Shown one piece after another: positions 18,923-28,012 of a stretch of 61,811 nucleotides of DNA. This DNA comes from Clostridia bacterium (GTDB lineage: Bacteria > Bacillota > Clostridia > Oscillospirales > Acutalibacteraceae). The notes under the pieces were generated by a model, which made no database searches, was not told where the DNA came from, and saw only the letters and a list, made by a program, of their open reading frames with translations. Location of the stretch: the NCBI GenBank assembly GCA_017625435.1, contig JAGAKX010000017.1:1-61811 (forward strand), written 5' to 3'. A program made the position numbers and the translations under genes. Each line of letters starts with the position of its first letter. Positions within the stretch are counted from its first letter, which is position 1.

Positions 18923-19858
18923 TCAGTCTTCAAGCATCCAGTTGATGCATCCCATAACGGGAGCAACCTGAAGCTTTATAAATTCAAGATTTTTTCCGCT
19001 GATTTCTTCCGCTCTCTTAATAAGCTTATTGACATATACGTCGGAAGGAAGCTTGCAATGCATTGAGCCCGAAAGAACAACCTGTATTTTTTCACCGTCG
19101 AAAACCTGATTTCTTATGTGTGCACAGATAAACTGAGCGCCTCTTTCTGCCATTTCGTCTGCAATCTCTGCAGCAGCCTCATCACCGTTATTAAGAGCCT
19201 CAAAGAAGATATCAAGCATATCTCTTACAATATCGTCGCCCTCTTCCTCCATGGGAGCTATAAGGGAAAGAACACCGTCACGGTCCTTTGTGATACCGAA
19301 CTTTTCAACAATTTTGTCTGTCATTTCGGTTTCCTTTATCTTAAGGCACACATCGTCATAGAGCTTGCCGAAGGTCTGACGTGCAATCCAATGTCCGCCG
19401 CCGACATCACCTGAAAGCTCACCGAAGCCGCCTACCTGTAAAAGCTTACCGTCTGAGCCTACTGAATTACAGCAAGTACCTGTACCGCAGTTGTAGCCGA
19501 TACCTGCCTTGCCTGTAAGACCTGCCTTAACAACTATAAAGCCGTCGTTATAAATCGAGAAGGGCACGTTAAGACCGAGCTTTTTAAGCTCCTCAGTCAT
19601 TTCGTCGCACTGGTACTGATGGTCAATACCTGCAAGTGCCATAAGAATGTGTGTAATATCGGATAATTCGAGATTATTTTCATTAAGAAGAGCGTTTATA
19701 CCGCCCATAATGATTCCTGCAGCCTCGGGAATTGCACCCTCAAGGTTTTCGTGGTTGCTGCCGGTTGTTTTAACAGAGGAAAGCATTTCCTTCTTTTCAT
19801 TAAAAAGCGCATACTGAGTTTTTGTGCCGCCGCCGTCAACACCTATGTAAAAGCTCAT
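18923..19858 (-). CDS. BadF/BcrA-type sugar kinase (N-acetylhexosamine kinase-like)
   Basis: A 311-residue ASKHA-fold kinase of the BadF/BadG/BcrA/BcrD group that includes N-acetylglucosamine kinases. The phosphate-1 loop is VDGGGTKTQYALF at residues 7-19, phosphate-2 is NCGTGTCCNSVG near 123-134, and the adenosine motif VVLSGSMH is near 260. The gene start overlaps the stop of the upstream GH109 gene by one base. The context suggests that it phosphorylates the GalNAc or GlcNAc freed by glycosidases, feeding the divergent nagA. The exact sugar is inferred. Confidence 0.85.
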   Translation of the reverse strand: MSFYIGVDGGGTKTQYALFNEKKEMLSSVKTTGSNHENLEGAIPEAAGIIMGGINALLNENNLELSDITHILMALAGIDHQYQCDEMTEELKKLGLNVPFSIYNDGFIVVKAGLTGKAGIGYNCGTGTCCNSVGSDGKLLQVGGFGELSGDVGGGHWIARQTFGKLYDDVCLKIKETEMTDKIVEKFGITKDRDGVLSLIAPMEEEGDDIVRDMLDIFFEALNNGDEAAAEIADEMAERGAQFICAHIRNQVFDGEKIQVVLSGSMHCKLPSDVYVNKLIKRAEEISGKNLEFIKLQVAPVMGCINWMLED

Positions 19859-21129
19859 TATTTGTCCTCCTCTTCGGTAAAGAAGTCCTCGCAGACCTCT
19901 TCAAGGCAGTAAATACCTCTTCTGTAATCCTCACGGTCAATCCACATACCGTTTGTGAAATCGGGTACTGCCACGGGAAGACCGCCCATAGCAACACTCT
20001 GCTCGGAAAGACAGGTAATTGCCATCCAGGCAGCTGTATCATATACATCAATGGGAGGCTGAGAGCCTACCTGACAGGCCTCAACGAAAGCAGAAAGAAC
20101 AAGATAGTCCATACCGCCGTGACCTGCCTTGACGCCTGCCTTTTCGTACTGTGCCCAAAGGGGATGGTCATATTTTTCTCTGATAGTCTCAAACTTTGTC
20201 CAGTCGTGTGTGGTTTCGGTAACACCGTCACAGGCAATTGCAGCTGCATCGTCAATATCGGAGAATATACCCTTTGTTCCCTGAACAAGGTAATTTCTGG
20301 TGTAGGGTCTCGGGAGACAGCAGTCGTGAGTAAGAGTAATTGTTTCGCCGTGTGCACACTTGATGATTGTTGTTACAACGTCACCGCAGGCAAAATCATA
20401 GCCGTAAATATCATAATCCTCGCCCTTGTTGTCCTTAATCCATTGATTAAGTCCCTTTGACTTACTGGACATTGAAACAAGTGAAAGGAAACGGTTTCCG
20501 CGGTTGATTCCGAGAACCTTGGAGATAGGTCCTAACTGATGCGTGGGATATAATTCACCGTTTCTGTTCTGGAAGTTAAAGAGTCTGCCGTGGCGGTTCT
20601 CTCTGCCGAGACATATTTCATCTCGAAGGTCGTGTCTGTAACCGCCCTCACAATGAATGATTTCGCCGAAGAGACCCTTCTTTACCATATTGAAAATTGC
20701 CATTTCGTTTCTGTCATAGCAGCAATTTTCAAGAAGCATACAGAACTTACCGGTTCTCTCGCTTGTTCTTACAAGCTCCCAGCACTCTTCAATTGAAGCG
20801 GCACCGCCGACCTCCATTGCTACATTGAGTCCGTGATTCATACCTGCAATTGCAATCTTTGAATGAGTAATCCAGGTTGTGAACACAACGAGAGCGTCAA
20901 GCTCCTCCTTCTCCAGCATTTCTTCATAATCAAGATATGATTTTACATCATATCCGTCATAGTTTTCGGAATTTTTTACAATCTCAATGCCGTGCTGAGC
21001 TCTGTCCTCATACTTGTCGCATACACAAGGACATACAACACCGGGAACAGCAAGGAGAAGCTCAAGCATACCCGAGCCTCTGCCGCTTATACCGACGGCA
21101 CCGATTCTTACTTTTTTAACTTCGCTCAT
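19858..21129 (-). CDS. Gfo/Idh/MocA-fold glycosidase, GH109 (alpha-N-acetylgalactosaminidase-like)
   Basis: A 423-residue NAD-dependent protein with an N-terminal Rossmann motif (RIGAVGISGRGSG) and family GH109 hallmarks: LLENCCYDRNEMAIFNMV near 132-150, GYRHDLRDE near 165, and YPTHQLGPISKV near 197-208 containing the likely catalytic His. GH109 enzymes cleave terminal alpha-GalNAc, as in blood-group A antigen. No secretion signal is seen, so short glycans would have to be imported. The ATG at 21129 follows AAGGAAGG; the longer frame to 21165 lacks a ribosome site. It is the first gene of the operon. Confidence 0.88.
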   Translation of the reverse strand: MSEVKKVRIGAVGISGRGSGMLELLLAVPGVVCPCVCDKYEDRAQHGIEIVKNSENYDGYDVKSYLDYEEMLEKEELDALVVFTTWITHSKIAIAGMNHGLNVAMEVGGAASIEECWELVRTSERTGKFCMLLENCCYDRNEMAIFNMVKKGLFGEIIHCEGGYRHDLRDEICLGRENRHGRLFNFQNRNGELYPTHQLGPISKVLGINRGNRFLSLVSMSSKSKGLNQWIKDNKGEDYDIYGYDFACGDVVTTIIKCAHGETITLTHDCCLPRPYTRNYLVQGTKGIFSDIDDAAAIACDGVTETTHDWTKFETIREKYDHPLWAQYEKAGVKAGHGGMDYLVLSAFVEACQVGSQPPIDVYDTAAWMAITCLSEQSVAMGGLPVAVPDFTNGMWIDREDYRRGIYCLEEVCEDFFTEEEDK

Positions 21130-21150
21130 AAAATAACCTTCCTTTAAAGC

Positions 21151-21156
21151 ATTATA
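21151..21156 (-). promoter_or_regulatory. Possible -10 box for the GH109 operon
   Basis: TATAAT on the minus strand lies 22 bases before the GH109 start. No good -35 is seen at the right spacing, so this is tentative. Confidence 0.35.
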
Positions 21157-21211
21157 TAGGCACATTTTACCACAAAGAAAACAATATTTCCATAGTTAAT
21201 TCATATTTTTA

Positions 21212-21240
21212 TTGAAATTTCGTAAAAATTTTGATAAAAT
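21212..21240 (+). promoter_or_regulatory. Sigma-A promoter for nagA
   Basis: TTGAAA (21212-21217), a 17-base spacer and TAAAAT (21235-21240) lie 36 bases before the nagA start, in the divergent gap shared with the GH109 operon. Confidence 0.65.
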
Positions 21241-21276
21241 ATTTTTATCATTATCACTTTCCTGAGAGGTAACATT

Positions 21277-22449
21277 ATGAGATACTATATCAATGCAAAA
21301 ATTATAACTCCCGATGAAATTATTGAAGGTAAGGCAGTAGCCTGCGAACACGGAAAAATCGTTGATATTACTGAGGTAATTCCGAAGACTGCCGATACCG
21401 AAATTATAGACTGTGAGGGTAAATTCCTCTCCCCCGGCTTTGCTGATATCCACGTCCACGGAGGCGGCGGATATTCTGCTATGGGAACACCTGAAGACAT
21501 TGTGAAAATGTGCACAGCACACGCACTCAGAGGCACTACATCAATTCTCCCCACCACCCTTGCCGCTCCCGTTTCTCAGCTTAAAAAGTGCATTAAAAAC
21601 ATTGAAAAGGCAATGGAAATGTGCGAGGATTCAAACATTCTCGGCGTTCACCTTGAAGGACCCTTTATCTCTATGAAAATGAAGGGTGCACAAAGTCCCG
21701 AAAACATTCTTGTTCCCACAAAAGAAAACGTTTCCGAGCTTCTTGACAGCTCCAATATCATTAAAATCATCGGCGCCGCCCCCGAAATTGAAAACGGCTT
21801 TATCGTGGGGGAAGAAGCGAAAAAAAGAGGAATTGTGGCTTCCGTTGCCCACTCCGACGGTGATTACTCCAATACGGAAGAGGCACTCTCCCACGGCTAC
21901 TCTGACGTTACACACATTTATTCCGCCTGCTCCGGTATGAGAAAAATCGGCATTTTCCGTCACGCAGGTGTAGTTGAAGCAGGACTTTCCCTTGACGGCT
22001 ACACAACTCAGTTCATTGCAGACCTCAGACACCTTCCCTACGGAGTACTGAAGCTCATTTATAAGGCAAAGGGAGCCGATAAAGCCTATGCAATTACAGA
22101 CGGTCTCGAATACTCTGCTCTCGATATGGAGGAGGGCACCGTTATTATGCAGGAAAACGGCCTTGAGGTATTGTATGAAGACTCGGTTATGAAGCTTTCC
22201 GACCGCTCCTGTCTTGCAGGAAGCGTTGCCACAAGCAATGTCCTCGTAAGGAATATGGTAAAGGGTGCAGGTATTCCCCTTACGGATGCAGTTAAAATGG
22301 CAAGCCTTACTCCCCTTTCCGTTATCGGCTGCGATAAAACAAAGGGAAAAATCGAAAAGGGATACGATGAGGATATAATTCTTTTTGATGAAGACATTAA
22401 CGTATCCTTTGTTTCCGTAAAGGGAAAGATTATCTTAAGAAATTCTTAA
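21277..22449 (+). CDS. nagA: N-acetylglucosamine-6-phosphate deacetylase
   Basis: A 390-residue amidohydrolase of the NagA family, converting GlcNAc-6-phosphate (and often GalNAc-6-phosphate) to the amine and acetate. Metal and catalytic motifs are present: GFADIHVHGGGG near residue 55, GVHLEGPFIS near 126, ASVAHSDGDYSNT near 188, VTHIYSACSGM near 209 and AITDGLEYS near 269. The start follows GAGAGG. It is divergent from the GH109-kinase-GH4 operon, which could supply its substrate. No nagB or transporter is found within the window. Confidence 0.95.
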   Translation: MRYYINAKIITPDEIIEGKAVACEHGKIVDITEVIPKTADTEIIDCEGKFLSPGFADIHVHGGGGYSAMGTPEDIVKMCTAHALRGTTSILPTTLAAPVSQLKKCIKNIEKAMEMCEDSNILGVHLEGPFISMKMKGAQSPENILVPTKENVSELLDSSNIIKIIGAAPEIENGFIVGEEAKKRGIVASVAHSDGDYSNTEEALSHGYSDVTHIYSACSGMRKIGIFRHAGVVEAGLSLDGYTTQFIADLRHLPYGVLKLIYKAKGADKAYAITDGLEYSALDMEEGTVIMQENGLEVLYEDSVMKLSDRSCLAGSVATSNVLVRNMVKGAGIPLTDAVKMASLTPLSVIGCDKTKGKIEKGYDEDIILFDEDINVSFVSVKGKIILRNS

Positions 22450-22461
22450 GGATTTCGCCGG

Positions 22462-22490
22462 TTGTTTATTAAGATTTAATATGGGATAAT
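22462..22490 (+). promoter_or_regulatory. Promoter of the two-component operon
   Basis: TTGTTT (22462-22467), 17 bases, and GATAAT (22485-22490). The motif TTTATTAAGAT occurs within this promoter at about 22464 and again just before the regulator start at about 22516, a possible direct-repeat site for autoregulation by the response regulator. Confidence 0.55.
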
Positions 22491-22529
22491 AGACCCGTAG
22501 AAAGAGAAAGCGAGGTTTATTAAGATATT

Positions 22530-23222
22530 ATGTTCAATGTGCTTGTCTGCGATGACGAAAGGGATATCGTCTCAGCTCTTAAAATCTATCTTACTTCCGA
22601 CGGATATAATGTCCTCGAAGCATTTAACGGCGCAGAGGCCGTTGATATTATAGAAAATAATGAGGTCCATTGTGTTCTTATGGACATTATGATGCCCGAT
22701 ATGGACGGCATATCGGCGCTTATGAAAATCCGCGAAAAATATAATACACCCGTCATTTTCACCACAGCAAAAAGTGAGGACAACGACATTGTTCTCGGTC
22801 TTAATCTCGGTGCCGATGATTATATAACAAAACCCTTCAATCCTGTTGAGGTCTTGGCGCGTGTCCGTTCACAGATAAGACGCTTCACGAGGTTCGGCGG
22901 CAGTACCTCTCCCCAGAACATAGTTGTTGCCGGTATTACCATTGACGATAACGGCAAAGCTGTCTATGTGGACGGAAAAGAGGTAAGCCTCACACCTAAG
23001 GAATATGAGATTCTCAAGCTCCTTGCCCTTACTCCCGGCAAGGTCTATTCCCCTGCGGATATTTACCGCCACGTGTGGAAGGATGAGCCCTTCGGTGCCG
23101 ACGCCACCGTTGCAGTTCACATAAGACATCTCAGGGAAAAAATTGAAATCAACCCCAACAATCCCCGTTATATCAAGGTTGTATGGGGTCAGGGCTATAA
23201 AATAGACGAAAATCTGAGGTGA
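22530..23222 (+). CDS. OmpR-family response regulator
   Basis: A 230-residue regulator with an N-terminal receiver (acidic pocket CDDE at 7-10, phosphoacceptor Asp52 in LMDIMMPD, Lys in YITKPF near 102) and a C-terminal winged helix (LTPKEYEILKLLA; HIRHLREKIE; VWGQGYKI). It is paired with the kinase starting 4 bases after its stop. It resembles VanR-type cell-envelope regulators, though the signal and targets are unknown. Confidence 0.93.
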   Translation: MFNVLVCDDERDIVSALKIYLTSDGYNVLEAFNGAEAVDIIENNEVHCVLMDIMMPDMDGISALMKIREKYNTPVIFTTAKSEDNDIVLGLNLGADDYITKPFNPVEVLARVRSQIRRFTRFGGSTSPQNIVVAGITIDDNGKAVYVDGKEVSLTPKEYEILKLLALTPGKVYSPADIYRHVWKDEPFGADATVAVHIRHLREKIEINPNNPRYIKVVWGQGYKIDENLR

Positions 23223-23226
23223 TTTT

Positions 23227-25725
23227 ATGTATAAGCTCAGACGCTCACGTTTTGCAAAGCTGATTGCAGGCTTTCTTGTATTTTTCCTTTGTGCCGCCAT
23301 TGTGGGAAACCTTGTGGGCACCTTCATCATTATGGATGAAAACCTTTACTATGCCTCCCGTCAGCAGCTGCAGCAGAAGCTGTATTCCTACGTTTACGAG
23401 TATACCGCAAGCGACCTTATGCGGTACTTGAAAACTGCCGAAAACATCTATTCAAACGACGAATATTACAGAAACTACAATCAGTCGGAGCTGGACCTGT
23501 ATGTTGCAAAATACAGTCCCGGAAATTCAAATATTTATTTTGAAATTACCGATGAATACGGCAATCTTCTTCTTCATAATGAAAAGAGCTTTGAAAACCA
23601 CACCAATGCCGAATATCTTCACTTTTCCTCAGCATACGGCTGGAATTATTCTGTATATTACGATGATTATTACGGCATCGGAGGCTCGGATAAATCAAAT
23701 ATTATCACGGTGACCGAAGCTCAGACCACCTCCTTCGCTGAAGAAAATATCACAAGCTTTGATGATATTACGGAAACCACAACTCTTGCTCCTCAGTCAG
23801 AGACTCAGAAGCCGGCACCCGTTCCCGATAACCGCGAATATCTTACGGAAACAGTCAATGTGAGAAACAGCTATTCCGATAATATGACAACCCTTACCTA
23901 CAAATATACCTCGGAGCTTGACGAGGAGATTCTCAGCTTCATAAAGCAGCAGCTGATGACCCTCCCCTGCGATATTTCGGACATCACGGTATATCAGGAT
24001 GAATTCTACAGGGAATATTATGACGAGGGTAACGACACCTTCGAAATTATTGCCCGATACTATCCCTCAGATGCCGCCGCCCCCGACAGAAGCTTCTCCA
24101 CAACCCTTATGACAGAGGGCAGAAAAATCCCCGTTTATTATACCTATAGCGGAACATTGAGCATTTCTCAGCTGGGCACAAGGCTCAAGCATCTTACCCT
24201 TGCCGCACTTAATAATGATAGTGAAAACCTGAGCTTCTCCGTAACACAGAAGGACGCGGCTCAGATTAAGGTGTCTGCCGTAATCCCCTGCCGCACGGAA
24301 AATGTCAGAGATATCTATTATTACGCTGAGGGGCTTGTTGACTCTGCAATATTCTACAAAAACAACATAATCCCCATTACCGTTTTCTATTTTATCGGCT
24401 TTGTTACATCCCTTATCTTCATCTTCTGGGCATCGGGATATGTTCCCAAGCGTGATGAACCCGTTGCACGATGGCTTCACGCAATTCCCTTTGACCTTTA
24501 TGTATTCCTGTCAGCCCTCGGTGCTCTCGGATGCTTCGCTATGATAGATACAAGCGATGCCCTGTTTATGCTCTTCGGCTTTACGGGCTGGGCAATACTT
24601 CTCATAGCCCTCGTTTATACTATCCCCGTCCGTGTCCGCACAAAAACCCTCAGACAGAACACACTTATCTGCAGAATCTACCGTTCTCTTAAGCACGCTG
24701 CTGAAGTAACCGGTGAAGCCACGGGATCACGAATTATAATTGCCCTGATTCTTTTCGCATTTATCTTTATATCAATGGCTGAATCGGTATTCTTTAACAT
24801 CTGGGGAGAATATGATGCATCCTTTATCATTGCAGTAATAAGAATCATCGAAGTTCCCCTTGTACTGTTTGTTCTCGTTGCTCTTACGGCTCTTCACAAC
24901 GGTGCAAGGGCAATCTCCAAGGGTGACACCTCCTACAGAATCAGCTCATCCTTCCTTTTCGGACCGTTTAAGAGACACGCCGAGTACCTCAACAACATAA
25001 ACGACGGCGTAAATAAGGCTGTTGAAGAAAGACTCAGAAGCGAAAGCCTTAAAACCGAGCTTATCACAAACGTCTCACACGACCTTAAAACTCCCCTTAC
25101 TTCCATTGTAAATTATATTGATTTACTTAAAAAGACCGATGTAAAGGACGAAAAGGCAAAGGAATACATTGAGGTTATCGACCGTCAGTCTCAGCGTCTT
25201 AAAAAGCTTACAATAGACATTGTTGAAGCTTCAAAGGCGGCAACGAGTAACGTCCAGGTAAATTACGAGGACACAGCCCTGAACGTAATTCTTCTGCAGA
25301 CAAACGGCGAATATATTGAAAGACTGCAGGAAAAGAATCTGACTCTTGTACAGGAAATCCCCGAAGAGGATATCCGCATTTCCACAGACGGAAGACTTCT
25401 CTGGAGAGTTATTGATAATCTTATGAATAATATCTGTAAGTATTCAATGCCCGGCACCCGTGTTTATCTTACCTTATGGGAGAATAACGGCAGAGCCTTC
25501 ATTTCCTTCAGAAATATTTCCCGTAACAAGCTTAACATCACCCCCGAAAACCTGACGGAGCGTTTTGTCAGAGGCGATTCCTCCCGAAACACCGAAGGCT
25601 CGGGATTGGGACTATCAATTGCAAATTCCCTTACGGAAATTATGGGCGGAAAGCTCTCCATAATCATTGACGGCGACCTCTTCAAGGTAACCCTCTCCTT
25701 CCCCACAATCGGAAACGAAGAATAA
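23227..25725 (+). CDS. Large membrane sensor histidine kinase
   Basis: An 832-residue kinase. A first membrane helix (about 12-38) leads to an extracellular domain of about 340 residues that contains a Thr/Glu/Pro-rich stretch near 155-205. A block of five further hydrophobic segments lies between about 380 and 565, followed by the HisKA dimerisation helix with the phospho-His in NVSHDLKTPL near residue 616. The ATPase domain shows the N box (NLMNNICKYS, near 733) and G box (GSGLGLSIANSL, near 797). It pairs with the upstream regulator. The large sensor and polytopic middle part are unlike simple VanS. Confidence 0.92.
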   Translation: MYKLRRSRFAKLIAGFLVFFLCAAIVGNLVGTFIIMDENLYYASRQQLQQKLYSYVYEYTASDLMRYLKTAENIYSNDEYYRNYNQSELDLYVAKYSPGNSNIYFEITDEYGNLLLHNEKSFENHTNAEYLHFSSAYGWNYSVYYDDYYGIGGSDKSNIITVTEAQTTSFAEENITSFDDITETTTLAPQSETQKPAPVPDNREYLTETVNVRNSYSDNMTTLTYKYTSELDEEILSFIKQQLMTLPCDISDITVYQDEFYREYYDEGNDTFEIIARYYPSDAAAPDRSFSTTLMTEGRKIPVYYTYSGTLSISQLGTRLKHLTLAALNNDSENLSFSVTQKDAAQIKVSAVIPCRTENVRDIYYYAEGLVDSAIFYKNNIIPITVFYFIGFVTSLIFIFWASGYVPKRDEPVARWLHAIPFDLYVFLSALGALGCFAMIDTSDALFMLFGFTGWAILLIALVYTIPVRVRTKTLRQNTLICRIYRSLKHAAEVTGEATGSRIIIALILFAFIFISMAESVFFNIWGEYDASFIIAVIRIIEVPLVLFVLVALTALHNGARAISKGDTSYRISSSFLFGPFKRHAEYLNNINDGVNKAVEERLRSESLKTELITNVSHDLKTPLTSIVNYIDLLKKTDVKDEKAKEYIEVIDRQSQRLKKLTIDIVEASKAATSNVQVNYEDTALNVILLQTNGEYIERLQEKNLTLVQEIPEEDIRISTDGRLLWRVIDNLMNNICKYSMPGTRVYLTLWENNGRAFISFRNISRNKLNITPENLTERFVRGDSSRNTEGSGLGLSIANSLTEIMGGKLSIIIDGDLFKVTLSFPTIGNEE

Positions 25726-25733
25726 AAAAATTA

Positions 25734-25758
25734 TCCCTTGTGTTTACCGCACAAGGGA
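25734..25758 (+). terminator. Terminator after the histidine kinase
   Basis: A nine-base perfect stem (TCCCTTGTG / CACAAGGGA) with a seven-base loop is followed by ATTTTTG, 9 bases after the stop codon. Confidence 0.85.
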
Positions 25759-25803
25759 ATTTTTGATATAAATCATAAATTAGCGACACATTCACCTTAA
25801 CAT

Positions 25804-25954
25804 TGTAGGGGATGGCGTCCCCGACATCCCGCATTCGTTAAAATAAATTGTTTGTGTTTAATTCCCGTGTCAGATAAAAAATGTACCTCTTAGGGGCATA
25901 ACTTCTGTAACTATATTTCCTAAATACGGGTCGTCGAGGACGCCGACCCCTACA
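25804..25954. repeat. MITE-like intergenic repeat, copy 2
   Basis: A 151-bp element whose core is collinear with the copy at 4023-4171 (both contain CATAACTTCTGTAA and AATTGTTTG in the same orientation). The two arm variants are exchanged: the ATGGCGTCCCCGACAT form is on the left and the TCGGCGTCCTCGACGA form on the right. It lies between the kinase and RidA genes. Confidence 0.85.
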
Positions 25955-25986
25955 AGGACAGATTTATTTCTGCTGTTCACGGGCAT

Positions 25987-26361
25987 TTAATCTATCTCAG
26001 CAATCACTTCAATCTCTGCCAGCACATTCTTCGGCAATGTCTTTACGGCAACACAGCTTCTTGCAGGCTTTGAAACAAAATACTTCGCATAAACCTCGTT
26101 GAATTTTGCAAAATCCGCCATATCGCTGAGAAAACAGGTTGTCTTGATAACCTTATCAAAGGTCACTCCTGCTTCGCAAAGCACAGCTTTAAGATTTTCG
26201 CAGATTCTTTCTGTCTGAGCTTCAATGTCCGAGCCGACAATTTCACCGCTTACGGGGTCAAGGGGTATCTGCCCCGATGTAAAAAGAATGTTGCCCGCCT
26301 TTACAGCCTGTGAGTAGGGTCCTATTGCCTTTGGGGCATTTTCCGTACAGATATATTCCAT
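25987..26361 (-). CDS. ridA: RidA-family enamine/imine deaminase
   Basis: A 124-residue RidA (YjgF/YER057c) protein, which hydrolyses reactive 2-aminoacrylate-type enamines. Family motifs are [16 protein letters not shown] at residues 8-23, [11 protein letters not shown] near 25-35 and [13 protein letters not shown] near 101-113 with the substrate-binding Arg. The ATG at 26361 follows AAAGGAG; the longer frame to 26412 is unsupported. It is a single gene. Confidence 0.92.
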   Translation of the reverse strand: MEYICTENAPKAIGPYSQAVKAGNILFTSGQIPLDPVSGEIVGSDIEAQTERICENLKAVLCEAGVTFDKVIKTTCFLSDMADFAKFNEVYAKYFVSKPARSCVAVKTLPKNVLAEIEVIAEID

Positions 26362-26539
26362 AATATATTCTCCTTTCGCTTTTCTTAAATTATAGCACCG
26401 CGTTTTTCTCAAATCAACAGTATTCCTTCAACATTACGAATTGAGCTTCAGATTTTTCTCGGGACCACATCTTGTGTTTTTTTGTTTTACTCGCACAAAA
26501 AAATTTACAATTTTTTCTTCACTTTTTGCAAATTTGTCA

Positions 26540-26569
26540 TTGACAAAATATTATGTAAAGTTTTACAAT
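26540..26569 (+). promoter_or_regulatory. Promoter of the CofE-like gene
   Basis: Consensus TTGACA (26540-26545), an 18-base spacer and TACAAT (26564-26569). It leaves an untranslated leader of about 165 bases before the start at 26744. Confidence 0.6.
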
Positions 26570-26579
26570 AAATCGTATT

Positions 26580-26614
26580 CAATTGAGCGGTATTAAAATT
26601 ATTCCGTTCAATTG
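26580..26614. promoter_or_regulatory. Operator-like inverted repeat at the start of the CofE-like transcript
   Basis: Arms CAATTGAGCGGTAT and ATTCCGTTCAATTG form an inverted repeat with two mismatches, beginning 10 bases after the -10 box. The position fits a repressor operator or a leader hairpin. The rest of the 26362-26743 gap shows nothing else. Confidence 0.5.
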
Positions 26615-26743
26615 AATTCTTCATTTTTTAACACATTTTTTCACAAGAATATTGATTTTTGTTCCATTTTGCGATAAAATGTACTTTGTTATTTTTGTAT
26701 GTAAATTCCGTGCCCTTCGGGGACTTATGAAAGGAACATATTT

Positions 26744-27940
26744 ATGGAAAACATTAGATTAGTCGGTACTGTTTCAAGAGGTATCCGCTGTCCCATCATC
26801 CGTGAAGGCGACGACCTTGCACAGATTGTTACGGAAAGCGTTCTTGCAGCAGCAGAAAATGACGGATTCTCTCTTCGCGACCGTGACGTAATCTCTCTTA
26901 CAGAATCAATTGTTGCCCGTGCTCAGGGTAACTACGCTTCCGTAGAAGATATTGCAAACGATGTAAAAGAAAAGCTCGGCGGAGAAACTGTGGGTGTTAT
27001 TTTCCCCATTCTTTCAAGAAACCGTTTTGCTATCTGCCTCAAGGGTATTGCTATGGGTGCAAAGAAGGTTGTTCTTATGCTCTCCTACCCCTCAGACGAA
27101 GTCGGAAACGAGCTCGTTTCCCTCGATAAGATTGACGAAGCAGGAGTTAACCCCTATTCAGATGTTCTCACACTCGAAAAGTACAGAGAGCTTTTCGGCA
27201 CAAATCTTCACCCCTTCACAGGTGTTGACTATGTTGATTACTACGCTTCTATAGTTAAGGAAGCAGGTGCAGAGGTCCAGATTATCTTCGCAAATCAGGC
27301 AAAGGCAATTCTTGACTATGCTGACTGTGTTCTTACCTGCGATATTCACACAAGAGCCCGCACAAAGAGAATTCTCAAGGCTGCAGGTGCAAAGGCAGTT
27401 TGCGGTCTCGACGATATTATGACAACTCCCGGCAAGAAGGGCGGCTGCAACGAAAAGTACGGTCTTCTCGGCTCAAACAAGTCAACTGAAGATACTATTA
27501 AGCTTTTCCCCAGAGAGTGCAAGCCCCTTGTTCTTGACATTCAGAAGAGAATTCTTGAAGCTACAGGCAAGCACGTTGAAGTTATGGTTTACGGTGACGG
27601 TGCATTCAAGGATCCTCAGGGCAAAATCTGGGAGCTTGCAGACCCCGTTGTATCCCCTGCCTTCACAGACGGTCTTGTCGGCACTCCCAACGAATTAAAG
27701 CTCAAGTATCTTGCAGACAACGACTTCAAGGATCTTTCCGGTGAAGAGCTCAAAGCTGCAATTTCAGCTTCTATCAAGGCTAAGGGCGACAACCTTGTCG
27801 GTAATATGGCTTCTCAGGGCACAACTCCCCGTCAGCTTACCGACCTTATTGGCTCTCTCTGCGACCTTACAAGCGGCTCCGGTGACAAGGGTACTCCCGT
27901 TGTTCTCGTTCAGGGCTATTTCGACAACTACACTAACTGA
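26744..27940 (+). CDS. CofE-like protein (coenzyme F420-0:L-glutamate ligase family)
   Basis: A 398-residue protein whose first half follows the CofE fold pattern: IIREGDDLAQIV near 20, RDRDVISLTESIVARAQGNYAS near 46-67, and an Asn/Arg-rich LSRNRFAICLKGIAMG near 92. Characterised CofE adds glutamates to F420. Gut Clostridia generally are not known F420 producers, so members here may use another acceptor. The C-terminal half has the segments VCGLDDIMTTPGKKGG and VYGDGAFKDPQGKIWE. The start follows GAAAGGAAC. It is terminated before guaA by a hairpin. Confidence 0.7.
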   Translation: MENIRLVGTVSRGIRCPIIREGDDLAQIVTESVLAAAENDGFSLRDRDVISLTESIVARAQGNYASVEDIANDVKEKLGGETVGVIFPILSRNRFAICLKGIAMGAKKVVLMLSYPSDEVGNELVSLDKIDEAGVNPYSDVLTLEKYRELFGTNLHPFTGVDYVDYYASIVKEAGAEVQIIFANQAKAILDYADCVLTCDIHTRARTKRILKAAGAKAVCGLDDIMTTPGKKGGCNEKYGLLGSNKSTEDTIKLFPRECKPLVLDIQKRILEATGKHVEVMVYGDGAFKDPQGKIWELADPVVSPAFTDGLVGTPNELKLKYLADNDFKDLSGEELKAAISASIKAKGDNLVGNMASQGTTPRQLTDLIGSLCDLTSGSGDKGTPVVLVQGYFDNYTN

Positions 27941-27949
27941 TAAACTGTA

Positions 27950-27975
27950 AACGGGTGACACGCTTGTTACCCGTT
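27950..27975 (+). terminator. Terminator between the CofE-like gene and guaA
   Basis: Arms AACGGGTGAC and GTTACCCGTT with a six-base loop are followed by TTTTCG. Confidence 0.7.
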
Positions 27976-28012
27976 TTTCGGATATTAACTCAAAATAAGG
28001 AGGATTATATTT

